Program-made: the position numbers and the translations under genes
Shown: positions 36,903 through 53,945 of the stretch, piece by piece
How the letters are laid out: the number at the start of each line of letters is the position of its first letter
Position numbering within the stretch: position 1 is the stretch's first letter
From: Trichoplax sp. H2
Taxonomy: Eukaryota; Placozoa; Uniplacotomia; Trichoplacea
Assembly (NCBI GenBank): GCA_003344405.1
Contig: NOWV01000019.1
Coordinates: forward strand, 1 to 64,000
DNA length: 64,000 nucleotides
Direction of reading: 5' to 3'
The notes under the pieces: model-generated
What the model saw: the letters and a program-made list of their open reading frames with translations, nothing else
Database searches by the model: none
Told to the model about the DNA's origin: nothing

Positions 36903-39900
36903 CTATACATTTCCATTGATATTAGCCATCCAAACTTCTAAATCGCACATATATGCTTTCATTCCTCTAATTTCGTCCTCATCAAACAAAAACCCGTAAA
37001 GGAACATTGTCATCGCAATTGTGAAGAAGAGTGGACAAGCAACGATAACAGCAAGCTTTATCCATTCGTTATCAGATGAATGATAATTGATGATGCCAGA
37101 AAGGATTGCTAGTGCTAAAGACAAAACAACCAGGAGACAACGATGAAAATGCCTGAAATTGGCAATTTTTACATTGTCGTCTAAAATAGCATGAGTTTCC
37201 TGCAATACTTGCATCGTTTCCGTCGGATCCCCTATAAAATGTAAACGGAAAAAGATGCACGTTAGAATTAGCGATAAATACTCTAGCAATATTGCGACAT
37301 AAAAATTTATAATCGTTAAATTAGTAAAGATCCGTTCATTGGCATGTTGCAACAGCATAACTATGATAGAACCTACCAGACATATCTTGACGTTGTCTCA
37401 ATCTTCTAGCATTTAATTGAAAAGTAGCTTCTACACCTTCGTGGTCAGAATAGTTAAAGGCTGCATCTGGAATTCTGCCTAGAGTGACTTGACAAGCTTG
37501 ACTTTTCAAATGGTCACCACTATATAGAATGTAATCGATTCGCTTCTCAATTTCATTTGCGGGAGTAAAGGAATTTGTCTTTGCAGCACAGGTAAACCCA
37601 CTCATCTGCTATATAGAGCAAATAAAGCAACGGGCGTCAATATCACTTTGTATATTTTCAGAACAACTACACCCGGCAATTTCCTACAGTGGTAACGTTT
37701 AACGAGTCAGAATAATCAATATTATTTCTATTATACAACATTACCCCATCACCAGCCTCGAGCCATGCATCTTTAAGATCCAGCGAAGTAGTAATAAATC
37801 GATAGCCAATGTCTTCAGGCTCAAAATTTAAATCACCAATTAAAATTACCGGGCTATTACCTGCAGTAAATCGTATTAACTGGCTCAATTGTACGATTTC
37901 AGTAACCCGATGAGGCAAGTAAACGTCATTATCTCGATTATATTCGGCATGGATCTAATCAAGGCAAGGAATAATAGGCAGCATTAATGACTATGTGTAA
38001 TTTTATCCAAGCAGGTTATCGAAATTTGCGATTCATACATTCAATATGGCAATTGTTTCAGAAGTAATGGCAAGATGAACTCAATCTTACATGTGTTAAA
38101 TAGACATTTAATATGGTGCCATTGACATCAATTTTACAAAATCCCACGCCCTTTTTGCCAAGCCAATCGCCATGGTTTAGTGCATACGGATAACCACTTA
38201 GTGTGTATGCGGTAAAAGAGGTTGCAACAATAGGAAAACGTGAAAAGATACACTTGCCACTTCCAATTTTTCCACTGTAATAGGCCAAAATGAAATTGAT
38301 TTAGTCATCTGAAATTTGTAATTTGCAGTTACAGTATATATTATCGACGTACGTCGCAAATTTAAAACTATTTTAATGAGACAAAGTACCTATAAAAGTA
38401 ATGAGAGTGAGGGAAGACAGCTTTGAGAGCAACCTTTAATGCTTCATAATTTTTGATGAGCCATACCTAAAGTATTTAAAATGTTACAAAATATAATCAT
38501 ATCTTGTCATAAAGAGATCTATCAGCTGATTTTAAAGCGATAGTCTAAATACAAACTTCTGACATTAGCTGTTACCACTAATCATGCCCGTACTGGTAAA
38601 CACGAAATATACTGTACTCGTATTTATGATTTTGATTTATTGCACATACAGTTGGTCTAAGTGATGCATAATCACATGCGTGCATAATTCGTTTAGAATA
38701 TTTTACGCTAATAGTAAAAATAAATTTTTGAAACCTCTTGCAATCCAATAATGTCATAATCGCTTTGTCGTAACGCCTCAGCAAGGTACTTGAATCTTTC
38801 ATCGCGATGTGGCGAAAGCGAAGACAATGGTAGACCCCTATAAAATGAATGGAATACATAGGTGTTAAGTAATAAGCTTGTATAAATAAATTTATTTGGC
38901 CATTATGAGGTACGCTTGAATCCACTAAGAGCGTAGAACACGCAATGTAACAAGTGAGCACTAATTGTAACTTTCATCCACTATCATCACGGTGTTATGT
39001 AGACACTAAACAATCTCTAACAGTAAATCGGAATCTGCTAAATCATTATTATCCCAAGCGAATGCAAATCTAATCAATTAATATTAAGAGGGCACTTTGC
39101 ATAATTGCTGTTCTTATCTAGTACGGTGCCAGTTGTGAATGCTGATAAAGATTCATTACTTGTGGAGTTGTGGTTCATGTATAGCTTGATCAAGACAATA
39201 TAGAATTAATTAATTGCTGTATAGGCAAATACTGGACCAGTATAGTATTGTCATATGAGTACGCATATCGTTTTATTTTAGTTATCATCCAAAAGATTTG
39301 TACATGAACTAGCAGCTGCACTGTGCGAAAAAGATCGGGGACCGACGATCTAAACTACTATACAACATGACTCTGTTGTCGGACAGAACTATGGTCAGAA
39401 CACAACGATGTGCATACCACTTACGCTGAAGAGGAAACGGATCAATAGTAATATCCGACTCCTACGAGGAAATTACTAGTTGGCAGCTGCCTACACTGTC
39501 ATGATAACGATTTGGGACGAAGTCTTGATACACCATTGGAGTTATCAAGGCAGTTTCCATTATTGATGGTATCAGTGATTACAAATTGACCTTAGGAGAT
39601 TGTTCAACTCGATTTTGCAGCATGAGAGTCTATGCAGATACATTAGACTGGTTCAATATGTGATATATGATAAGGTCAATTCTACTGTAATGTAGTCTTT
39701 CCATAGTGGTCATTGTCAATACAGAAAGCGATAATACGCTATCTTGTACGAACAGCAGCACCAGAGCTGCTGTAGAGAGTTTTTCGTACATCGATCACTG
39801 CATCTACTGTGCTCTGCTATAACATGGCATACTGTAATAACTGTCAAAGGATAAACTGCAATATTCGATAATACTGTCGATAATTAATATTACAGAAATG

Positions 39901-40037
39901 GATTACTGCCATTGCAACGATGCACGTTAATCGTACATTGTATTAGCACCAAGAGAGCTAAAAATTGGAAAAATGGTGAAAATGCAATCTACGTAGACTT
40001 ACCAACAGTTCAAAGTTAGAACGCGCAGTTGAACCAT
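36903..40037 (-). CDS. SMPD2: Neutral sphingomyelinase (SMPD2-type)
   Basis: Seven coding exons: 40003-40037, 38735-38837, 38390-38466, 38091-38274, 37688-37954, 37377-37608 and 36903-37231; 1227 nt, 408 residues, all phases agreeing. The family is Mg-dependent, DNase-I-like, and hydrolyses sphingomyelin to ceramide and phosphocholine. The start MVQLRVLTLNCW matches the family opening. Metal or catalytic motifs are GLQEV (Glu46), THIHAEYN (133-139), GDLNFEPED (Asp174, Asn176), RIDYIL and SDHE (Asp277, His278). Two membrane segments follow at about 331-349 and 360-383, as in vertebrate SMPD2. The first intron is 1.2 kb. Donors GTTTCA (exon 2) and GTAGGA (exon 5) are weak but are supported by phase and by similarity. 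The exon 6 start may be 3 nt later (CAG|ATG). It is divergent to BLM. Confidence 0.9.
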
Positions 40038-41915
40038 ATCGTGTAGCTAGGAGAGTTTATAAGTTCAAAATAATGCAATATCAATCTTGTAATTTTTCAC
40101 TGTTTTCAATTCAATGCACAGCGATCAAAATGAACCAGATACAGTCCTTCAGATCGTAGATATGCAGCCTGCCCGTACCTTTGAGAAGCTTGCCTATTGT
40201 CCTTTTCGGATTATGCAAAGTTGCCCAGGTAATGAAAAGCATTGGGTGTACAGTAGCCCGTACTTCGTTTGGTACAGTAGCCACTGTAAATACCACATGA
40301 CTAGGCATTAACGGGGATGTAAAGGCAATAACGCCCAGCTGGGTGTATGCAAAGCAAATAAACCAAGTTTTGCTCATGGAATAATCAATATATGCTGGAG
40401 TATCTACGAGGGCAATTGCAAACGGCGATATGGTAATCGACGTGTGCAATTCCCTGCAGCCATATTACTTGACCCCAAAGCGTGATATCTCTATGTCCAT
40501 GGTACAAGCTTTCATAATACTACAGTGCCCACTTAAACAGCCAACCAATCAGATGGGAGAGATCGCCGACCCACCAACACACAGATAAAAACGGACCACA
40601 TAATTTTGGGAGAAAATTACTGATTTGCCACTGTACAGTACAGGACAGTATATAATTTAATTTCATATTTACCAATATGCCATTTTAATTTCAGTATAAA
40701 TTATGCAATCTGCGATAGGATAGTAATTTATACAGTATATACTGTACAGTACAGTACTGTAAGGTATATAGTATAAGAAGAGAAGAGGAAGAAGAAGATA
40801 AGATAGATAGATAGATAGAAGATAAGAAGAATATGATAGATAAATAGATAGATAATAATGACATCGCTAAAACCCGACCTCGGCTAAATGCAGTCATACG
40901 GTATTCATAAGAAGGGCGAGCTCCACCCATCTTAGCTAGGGACTGTAAGAATAAGAAATAATTAATAGTAATTAATTAACTACTGTACAGTACACTGAGT
41001 GTACACATTGTTGAGCAGGAAATTTTTTCTGATACTGTACAGTACCGTGTACAGTTCAGTAAGTTACTGTCTTGGCTCCTAAATTTACTGTTGATCATTT
41101 TGGACTAGCAAACTGTAGGTTGTAGACGAAGACAGAGACTGCTCAATGAGCAATGCTCATAGACAAGATCCTTTGTCTTATGAGGAGTCCTTGACTAAGA
41201 TAATCAGCCTATCACTCATACAATGCTGTAGCATCGATTCTCCTGTAGAAATCGTCAAGAATCATAGTATGAAACTACTAGATGTACATTATACAGTACT
41301 TGATATGGGATAAAAATGAGAAAACGCTTGGTCTACCGAACATCTCCGCCGGACTCAACATACAGTACCTAAGCTGTAACTATGAGACCGAGCTGAATCA
41401 GCTACACTTTACAGCAGTGAATGCATTCCCGCATTTTTATCCACCTTACACCATACGGAAAGGAAACAACATTAGAGTTATAGGAGCAACAAATGAAAAT
41501 TGTGATGCAACAACTAAAAAAATTGCCATCATCTGACTCTAATTCTACAGTACAGCACTACAGTATGATATACTGAAGTGTACAGTATGTACTGTAAATA
41601 CGTCGAACAGTAGTGGATTGCACCATCCTCGATGTCCGAGCGTCCGAGCCAAGCGCTGTAGTAGAAATTTTGGAGAATGTGCAATGTGTAAAATAGATGT
41701 CGTAGCATGTCTGAATACGACACTACACTATGCTCGATACATCGTTGTAAACGACAGTATATGAACGACATCTATTTTGCATAGTATGGTGAATGCTACA
41801 TACAGTACTGTACAGTACACTATACAGTATCGTACTGGATGGGTGTTGATTTGACAACGTTGAACCCATACCATACTGGTCTGTATCAAGGACTAAGTAC
41901 TGTCTGTACTATGGA
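40038..41915. promoter_or_regulatory. Bidirectional SMPD2/BLM intergenic region with CTGTAC/GTACAG palindromes
   Basis: The ~1.9 kb between the two divergent starts is less AT-rich than its surroundings. It has many CTGTACAGTA/TACTGTACAG palindromes, clustered near 40631, 40735, 40981, 41034, 41545 and 41790. Overlapping ORFs on both strands (40111-40449, 41282-41771) show no domain and are probably fortuitous. It may be the shared promoter plus a transposon remnant; transcription starts are not known. Confidence 0.45.
40791..40862. repeat. GATA/AGAA microsatellite
   Basis: AGATAGATAGATAGATAG and related GAAGATAAGA units form an imperfect simple repeat in the SMPD2/BLM intergenic region. Confidence 0.85.
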
Positions 41916-41916
41916 T

Positions 41917-41935
41917 TCAAATGGCGGGAAATTTG
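41917..41935. promoter_or_regulatory. E2F-like site near BLM transcription start
   Basis: The sequence CAAATGGCGGGAAATTTG contains GGCGGGAA, a strong match to the E2F consensus, and is itself near-palindromic. It lies just upstream of an exon-like segment with a consensus donor (CAG|GTAAGT at 42138/42139). E2F control of replication and repair genes such as BLM is well known in animals; use here is inferred. Confidence 0.5.
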
Positions 41936-42138
41936 AAAGCCGATGAATGTACAAAACAGTACGTACATTCGAGTACGAACGACATTGTCAAACACGTCAG
42001 GCGGAAAGACGACGTGTCCAGTCAAGTCACTCACTGAATTGGACGTTGCCATACAGATTGATTCAACAGCGTCCGCTTAGGGTGGAATTGCGAAGTCCTG
42101 AGCGATTGTCAACGAATTTTCAAGAACTAATTCAGGTA
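41936..42138 (+). other. Possible 5' (untranslated) exon of BLM
   Basis: This segment ends CTAATTCAG|GTAAGT, a perfect donor. An open frame from 41947 encodes 64 residues, but joining it to the next exon at 43216 gives CAACAACAATGA in that phase, an immediate stop. It is therefore more likely non-coding, with translation beginning at the ATG at 43224. Its true start is unknown. Confidence 0.4.
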
Positions 42139-42982
42139 AGTTAATAGCATTTAAAATTTTTAGAAAGTAGAAAGAACCAAGATAACTTGGGTCAACAATA
42201 TTTCGCCATTTCCATGATTTGTGTCTATCCTTGATAAACAGTAGAGAGATGTTTGATTTCGTTCAATGTCTATGACAACTATGGAGAGTCAATGACTGTC
42301 CATTGTATTGGCATGAAAAAAAATAGTCATACTGACTGTCTACTGTAGGTTGTGAAGTATTCCTACAAGCATTCAATTTATACTCGACAGCAATTTTACT
42401 TTGATAAATTAAGATTTCAAGGTAGTAAACAGGAAAATGACAACCCAATGACCTACCAGCTCACTGGTTGACAATTCCATTAGTATTGCTTTTAGACTTT
42501 TTCTTACATACACAAGAATTTCTTTAACCAATGGTTCAATCATTCACTTAGTGAAAGGAAACGTAACACGAAAGTATACTTCATGCTGTACTGTACCAGC
42601 AATGACTGGACTCAGACTTGTCTTAATACTTCTTACCTTAGGTAGGATAACTATTTTGCATAAATGCATAACCAAGCCTAATTTCCATCTTGAAGACGTG
42701 CTACTTGGCTAAACTCTTTCTACGTCATGATCAATTAATGGTAAGCGAGATCGTAAGCTAATCTGAGATAACTGATCATTCAATAAATTGTGTTATACAT
42801 CGTTTACATGTCGAGAACGAATTAAGACATACTGTACTGATCAAGTCACAATGGAAGCTTTGAATCCTATTAATTCATACATGATAGGATTTAATAAATA
42901 TATGTACCTAATCAATCAAAAACATGACAAAGAATGAACTTTCACTTGTTTCACTCAGTCGTCTGGTATTCTTGCCTACATT

Positions 42983-43001
42983 TGTATATATATATATATA
43001 A
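42983..43001. repeat. TA microsatellite in BLM first intron
   Basis: A GTATATATATATATATA run. Confidence 0.8.
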
Positions 43002-43223
43002 CATGCAGTATAGACTTCATAGACACTATATAGCAAGGAATACTGTACTATATGTATTGATTCCGTCGTTAAATAACTTTATCGACGACTGATTATCGTT
43101 AATACTATCATACTAATTGTCCTCGTTTATTCTATCTCCTTGAGATCCAATTTCTCTCACCTTCATGGTTGAAAATTGAAATTTACTTGCTACCTCTGGG
43201 ATGAAAAGTCCTTAGCAACAACA

Positions 43224-47717
<4,494 letters not shown>

Positions 47718-50700
47718 TGTACTATGCTGTAGCTTTGAGTCCCTACTTTAATCAAACGACAGTCAATCTCTAAGTATTATATATGAATATACAATACAGT
47801 TAACGCAGACTTTCACAAAAGGATTATGTCTACAACGGCAAGAAAGTAGCTCGACAAATGCACTAGATTACATCATACGCAATATAAGCTTTAAAATAAC
47901 TGTAATTACGAAACTTCAGAAGTTATAATTTTCCAAGAGTGCATTTGGTGTTTACTGTCATTTTACGTGCCTTGCTTCGTAAATATCACGACTCCAGTAC
48001 TGCACTGATTTTTATCAAATGAAGACCGATTTATATGTTTAAATTTGCAATATTGAACAAAATTTTATATATCTATATATGCATATTTTATAAGTTATCG
48101 TTATTGGAAAAAAATGAATAAGAACTAAATCGAAATCATTTCGTAACAGCAAATTGTATAATTGTAAATTTGTTAGAATTTTGAAATATGATTTTGTGCT
48201 ATATTAAATAGCCAATTAAGAAAAAATATTAATCATGGTGGTCAAGAATACGAAATATACGAGTTGAAATAAAAATGGAATATTTCTAACCTATGCAGCA
48301 AAGGAATCTATCTCAAGAAGGATTCAAGCTTTATGTGTAATGAAATATAGGGCGAAAAATGTTTGCCTCGTAGCTTTCAACCAAATCTTGTTTTAGGTAG
48401 GATATTTTTAAGGGAGGCAGAAGCTATTTTAATTTACTGACATACCCAATTACATGTAAAAACGCCACATTATTTACTAGTAGCTCTGTTATAGAACATC
48501 TTATTCGGAATGCAGGCAACTCTTTCATTCTGTACTTGGTTATAATCTCATTGATGCAAATGTACTGAAAACGTACTGTAATTGTCATAGTAGTGAAACC
48601 AACCAAGGTTTGTTGTTGCGGGAGAGTAAGCGAACTGAGTGCATAAAATTTTAAATTAGTTTAATATGTACGCCGACACAGCTCATAGCAACCAAATCTT
48701 TGTACTAATTTAATATGAATCTTTCATATAGTTAGTAACCTTTCAAAAAAATGTATAGAATTTGAAGTAAAAATAATAAATCTTATCCTAATACCGAATC
48801 TCAGCGACGAAACATTCAACATAATTTTCTTAGATAGAAGCATATCCTGTAAAAATATTGCTCATGGATATTGCTCAGAACATTACTGTAAATAAATCGA
48901 AAGATGATCTAGTTTCTCAACATCATTTCTAGTTTTATGATGCTTAATAGAAAGAATTTCAATTTCTTATTCGTCTGTCCTTGAATGATTTCCGAACCTT
49001 TAGAAAGTCTAACTGTAAATAGCAATTCTATTGCTATAAATACCCCTGATACTATAAGAATATTGTTATAAGCCACTAATCCTACAGCACTGCAGCTAAA
49101 ATTTCTTGCAATTTTAATCATCTAATTATATATCTAGAGTGTGATCCAAAGTAGTGTAAATATGCAATGTAGAGTTAGTGCTTTTAATTTAATTCCTGAA
49201 ACAATTTAGTACTATTACATCTAATTAATTAATATTGTAATTTTTACTAGTATTAAACATTGCAGGTCGGAGAGAAATTAAATTTAATTAGTAAATTCAA
49301 GTGCCCAATGAACTTTAATAAGATCAATTACTCAACAGAAAGTGTTAGCACGAATCAATAAATTCGATCTGAGCTTTTTTTCTCTCTTTTTATGCATGAA
49401 AAACGCTACTACTAGCTAAACTTCTAGAACTGTATCTGAAATTAACGACAAAGATATAGCTTTATTTATGGGGTTGCTCTCTGCTTTGCTATTTAATTAA
49501 TGGCGGATCGGATTAAGTGTCGGTAATCCTTTACTCTAATTCAAGTCATTAATGATTAAGGTTCAAAATGGCTATCACAGTATTTTATACAATAATATTA
49601 AAGTAGATTGCAAAAGATTCCTCCACTTCTCCTCCAAGCTCGATCCTATAATTATTCATTTAAATAATCTTAAACAGCGATTTTCATTTATTTTATTAAA
49701 GCGGATATGATGAAGGTTGATAAATGTACTGAAATTAGAATATTTTCATTTGCTCATAGAGAAGCTCTCAACTACTTTGGCAGTCAAAAGATCTATGCTC
49801 CTACTTTTTCAATATTTATTGAAATGATGGAGTTATAATAGGAAAGTGCTATAGTTTTTAAATTCGTGCGTTTATTTGTCATTAATTGGCTACAATGCAA
49901 GCCGATCATGATAGCATCAGAGCTATTTGGCCGAATTATTACTGAAAACCTTTATTAGCGCTCAAAATTAAGCATCAGTAGCCACTTTTGTAATCTTTGG
50001 TTAAATCTTCTTTTTACTGGCATATAAATTGCGTGAAGTAATAATTTCGGATATGCAGTAATTATCGTATTTTAATGTCTGAATTCAGCAGTAAGTAGCT
50101 CATTATAATCTATACCAAAGACATTCCATGCTAAAAGCCGGGACTAATTTTCAACGAAATGATTTGCTTCTCTATTCCGTTCAAATTTAAAAATATTTAC
50201 GATAATTTTCAGATTGTTTCCAATCTAATTATAAATCAGCAGCTGGTACTGTTATGTCGTACATCACGAAATATTTTCAATTTTCTTCATAATGAATTTT
50301 GGCAACTAGATTATTTTATTAAAATCTGTAAGTTTCTGCTACATTTTTTTAATTTTCTCAAGGGTATTCTTGAACTCCATACCTAAAATTAAACCCAGAA
50401 GTTTAAATACTTCAAATTTGATTATTTAGTATCAAGTATTTTCTTGTAGCAGTAAATAATGGTGACTAATAGAGGGAGTATTTCATTGGTACGAAACAAA
50501 AATCGATTAATTTACCATTAACGTATATTAAGTATTAAAATACATTATAGTACCAACATATTTTTCCCTTGACTATAGCTGTGGTATTAGTCACTGTATA
50601 TACTGTATATATTATTATTAGTGCACAAAGTCATACTATCGTCTCATTTCCATATGGATTTTATTGTTAATAAGCCATATGTTTTACTAACTCAGCTGTC

Positions 50701-52549
50701 AACTTTATTCCTTGCATAGAGAATTATATCTATCATATTTTGCTTTGCTAACGGCATCATATGATTATTTCTGCCTATGTTAGAAAAGAGTTGGAACTGG
50801 AAAGAAATTTAGCCAAAGTGTTTACAATACATTATTATCAATTTGATTCAAGGTAAGTAGATTGATTTAATCCATCCTTTCATTCAAGAGTTTTTATTAC
50901 AGATCCTAGAATACTGTATACTACGGAAACATGGATTTCTTCTATAATTTCAGTATTATATGAAGTCCACGTCAATCATCTGATAGCAAAAATTAATTTC
51001 AATTTTGGCCATCTTTACGGGGTCCTTTTCATTATTTACTACGGCAAATCAAATTACAGATTTAGGGTTATCTGTAGTAAGAAAATCTACTTATAAAAAT
51101 GCGTTCACATATTGTACTATCGTCAATTTAGATCTTCTGTCCTGTAAGACCTATCAAATATGCCATAAATTAATAAGATATCTATACAAGGATTCCACTT
51201 GCACTAGATGCTACAAAATTTGATATCTAAATTATATGGTTAGCCTTTAAATTGGCCTAATAGGTTTGCTTTCAGATGAATAGCATACTTTCACAGAAGA
51301 TAGTACTCATCATATAACGATACTTTTATACCATCTGTATATCAAATTAGAGATGCTAAATAATAATCTATACTAATTAATAGCTTATAAATGTACCAAT
51401 TTATCCTTGCATCCCATTTTTAAATTTCTCATCTCTTGTATGCAAAATGAAATTCAGCTACTGCGTAACAAATGAGTAGCTTTCAATTTATCCCCAAAAT
51501 TTCATATGCAGACTATAATAAATGCAGTCTGCCAATTATCTTAGCTTCTTTTCGTGACACTTTTGGGTTTCAATTCTTTATCTTTAATAGCAATTAGAGA
51601 TTATTTAACGTTTATTTTTTAAGCAATTCTTAATTTCTTTAATGATACCTAGTATTAATTTTATATAAGAACAACCTTGAATATAAATTCCTTAAACTTA
51701 ACTTCTTATCAAAGTAAGCAAAGCGAACGATAAATTACAATAGCTACTTTACAATTAAGCTATACGAGGTAAGCAAGCTTGGGTCAATTTAATGAAATAC
51801 CAGCAAAAGAGTAGATATTATTACATAATACTGATCGAATCTATACAGGCTTGCAATATAAAGCAGTTAGTGTGTTAAAAATGATATCCTATTTGCTAAA
51901 GATACAGCATGTCCTTACTCTATTTTAGTAAAGTTGGTAAACAAAATATTTACTTTGAAGTCCTTGCAATAGCATGCAATAGTTGTAATTAAAGAAATAT
52001 AGAGACAATTTCGTTAAAATACACAATTCACTCTACAGTTATGAAATAAAGGTACGTACGATTAAAATTTCTTGTAGAAGGAAATTTTATTTTTGGTAGG
52101 GTAAAATATGTTTAATTTTTTACGATTATAGTTTGTCTTTTTATGTTACAGTTCAAGTTTTTGTATTGCTTTATAGTACTGTAAGTTGAAATATGTCAGT
52201 TTCTAATGTAATTTCTATTAATAAATATTTATATCGACAAATTATTTACTGTATTTCAGGAAACCGTAAGCTTCAGCAGTTAAAAGCTAAATTAAAGAAT
52301 TCAGTTTATATCGATATCCAGCAAGATTGTGGTTTATTTTTATAATTATTGATCATATACGCGTAGTCTTGAACTAGACATTATCAATGCAAAAAACAAC
52401 ATTTAACATTAAGTTCCTTAAAGTTATAAACTTGATCTGTTATGTCGTTAACATTCGATGGACTCTCTATGTTGAAATTAGACAAGCATCACAAACTCTA
52501 CCTTCGCTTTTCCTGTTACTTATTAGAATATTCGAGAAAAGACAATACC
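47718..52549. other. Intergenic DNA 3' of BLM
   Basis: In 4.8 kb no exon could be supported. Short frames on both strands lack splice context and domains. The BLM 3' end should lie near the left edge; the polyadenylation site was not resolved. Confidence 0.35.
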
Positions 52550-52694
52550 ATGGCCGCGTTGAACAAAATTAATTTTGAATTTCCAATGTGGGAAAACGTT
52601 GACTGGCCTAAGCGAGAGGATGAAAAAGATGAGCAAGTCAAGGAATTGCTAAGCGAGAGTGAACAAGAAGTTAAAAAGGAACCGGATCAAGATA
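52550..52694 (+). CDS. Orphan first coding exon, METTL2/METTL8-like N-terminus
   Basis: ATG lies in a good context (ACCATGGCC) and is followed by 48 codons and an A|GTAAGT donor in phase 1. The peptide reads MAALNKINFEFPMWENVDWP and then a highly charged Lys/Glu stretch ending EPDQD. The W-ENVDW phrase followed by charged residues resembles the N-terminal segment of METTL2/METTL8 tRNA 3-methylcytidine methyltransferases. No second exon with the expected HKYW..FY motif, nor a SAM-binding fold, was found before the next gene at 55176. The rest may be unrecognised, lost, or the match is chance. Confidence 0.4.
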
Positions 52695-53518
52695 GTAAGT
52701 CTTGCATGCCATGTCAAGGGTTCTAATTTAACGGATAATTGGAATGTTGCTTGTTTAGATACACCTTTAACTAGGCTAATGAGTAGCAATTTGCTAAAAG
52801 AGGTGCGAAATTAAAATAGTATAATGGAAGTCAGAAAAGGATAGACTAGCCAAGCTATAATATGCACTTTGTTGATTGCAATTTGATGTACATCAAATAT
52901 CCAATTCAATCAACTAACTATCTAAGAGAAGCCCATCGGAATAGAGTTAAAAATAGTTCAGAAATAAGTCATTACCGTATTCCATACTGTAAGTTTGCAT
53001 TTCGTAGCAAAACTTGGCATCACTTGGCTAATACGTTCATAAAAGACAATAAAATCCATTCTGTGTATGGCATCCATTGCTCGCACGAAACACCGCGCTG
53101 TAGTTAAATGATGGAAAGAAGTAATTAGGGGATAAAAGGGAATGACAACCTTGCTAATAACACTTATCGTTAGAAAAAATTGTTTATATAAAATCCCTCT
53201 GTCGCGATCAAGTGCTGTTCTTGACCACAAACGCAAAGTAACTATTGTACCTGCGTAAACCCATTACTAGACTAATAATAGCCATTCCAATCGAAGAGAA
53301 TCTTAGTATGTCAAAATAAATTGTTTGGTAAAATAGATTTTTGCCATCGTATAAAAGAGTAATGCTGGTACTGCAATCATGGGGCGTATTTTCCATCTCC
53401 ATCAACGATAGCTATTTTGATGCGCTGTATTCCCTCAGTTAAGTCAGCCCATAGAATACAGCATGTAGTAGCCATCGAAATGGCTAATAAGAATAATTGT
53501 AGATATCGTTAAGTGTCC
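52695..53518 (-). other. Possible broken membrane-protein exon (about 53245-53480)
   Basis: On the minus strand a frame from about 53480 (MATTCCILWADLTEG) reads to KYAP-stop. A second frame, overlapping at a CCCC run near 53390, continues HDCSTSITLLYDG into a hydrophobic segment, ISLVMGLR, and an AG|GTACAA donor-like site. Reading across the C-run would need a one-base shift, so this may be a broken gene, a sequencing slip or chance. The family is not identified. The rest of the interval shows nothing supportable. Confidence 0.2.
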
Positions 53519-53945
53519 TAAATGCTGTAATCCCTAGTTATGTAAGACCTCTCTACATGCTCCAGTTTATGATTCACGGCTTAATGTTTTGTGTGGGACT
53601 AGTTGCAGTTAAAGAAATTTTGTATCATTTTGTGGGGCATGTTCAAATTGATTACCCAGGTTGATCCCATTAAAAATGCTGTCTAGTTTAGTATACCCGT
53701 AAGCAACATTCGCGTGAAATATTAGTAATACTAAATGCTGTAATCCCTAGTTATGCAAGACCTCTGTACATGATCCTGCATATGATTCACGGCCTGGTGT
53801 TTTGTGTGGGACTAGTTGCAGTTAAATCGATTTTGTATCATTTTGTGGGGCATGTTTATATTGATTACTCAGGTTGATCTCATTAAAAATGCTGTCTAGT
53901 TAATTGTAGCCGTAAGCAACATTGCGCTTGAAATATGCGTGATAA
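53519..53945. repeat. Tandem duplication, 2 x ~212 bp
   Basis: The units 53519-53730 and 53731-53945 both begin AAATGCTGTAATCCCTAG and share TTTTGTGTGGGACTAGTTG, ATCATTTTGTGGGGCATG and AAAAATGCTGTCTAG. Identity is high, so the duplication is fairly recent. There is no shared open frame on either strand. Confidence 0.85.

Noticed and set aside
40111-40449. 112-codon minus and 65-codon plus ORFs upstream of SMPD2
   Set aside because: They overlap on opposite strands in the divergent promoter region, with no recognisable domain.
41947-42144. BLM translation starting in the upstream exon (MYKTVRTFEYE...)
   Set aside because: Joining to 43216 gives an immediate TGA in that phase; the ATG at 43224 fits the following exons.
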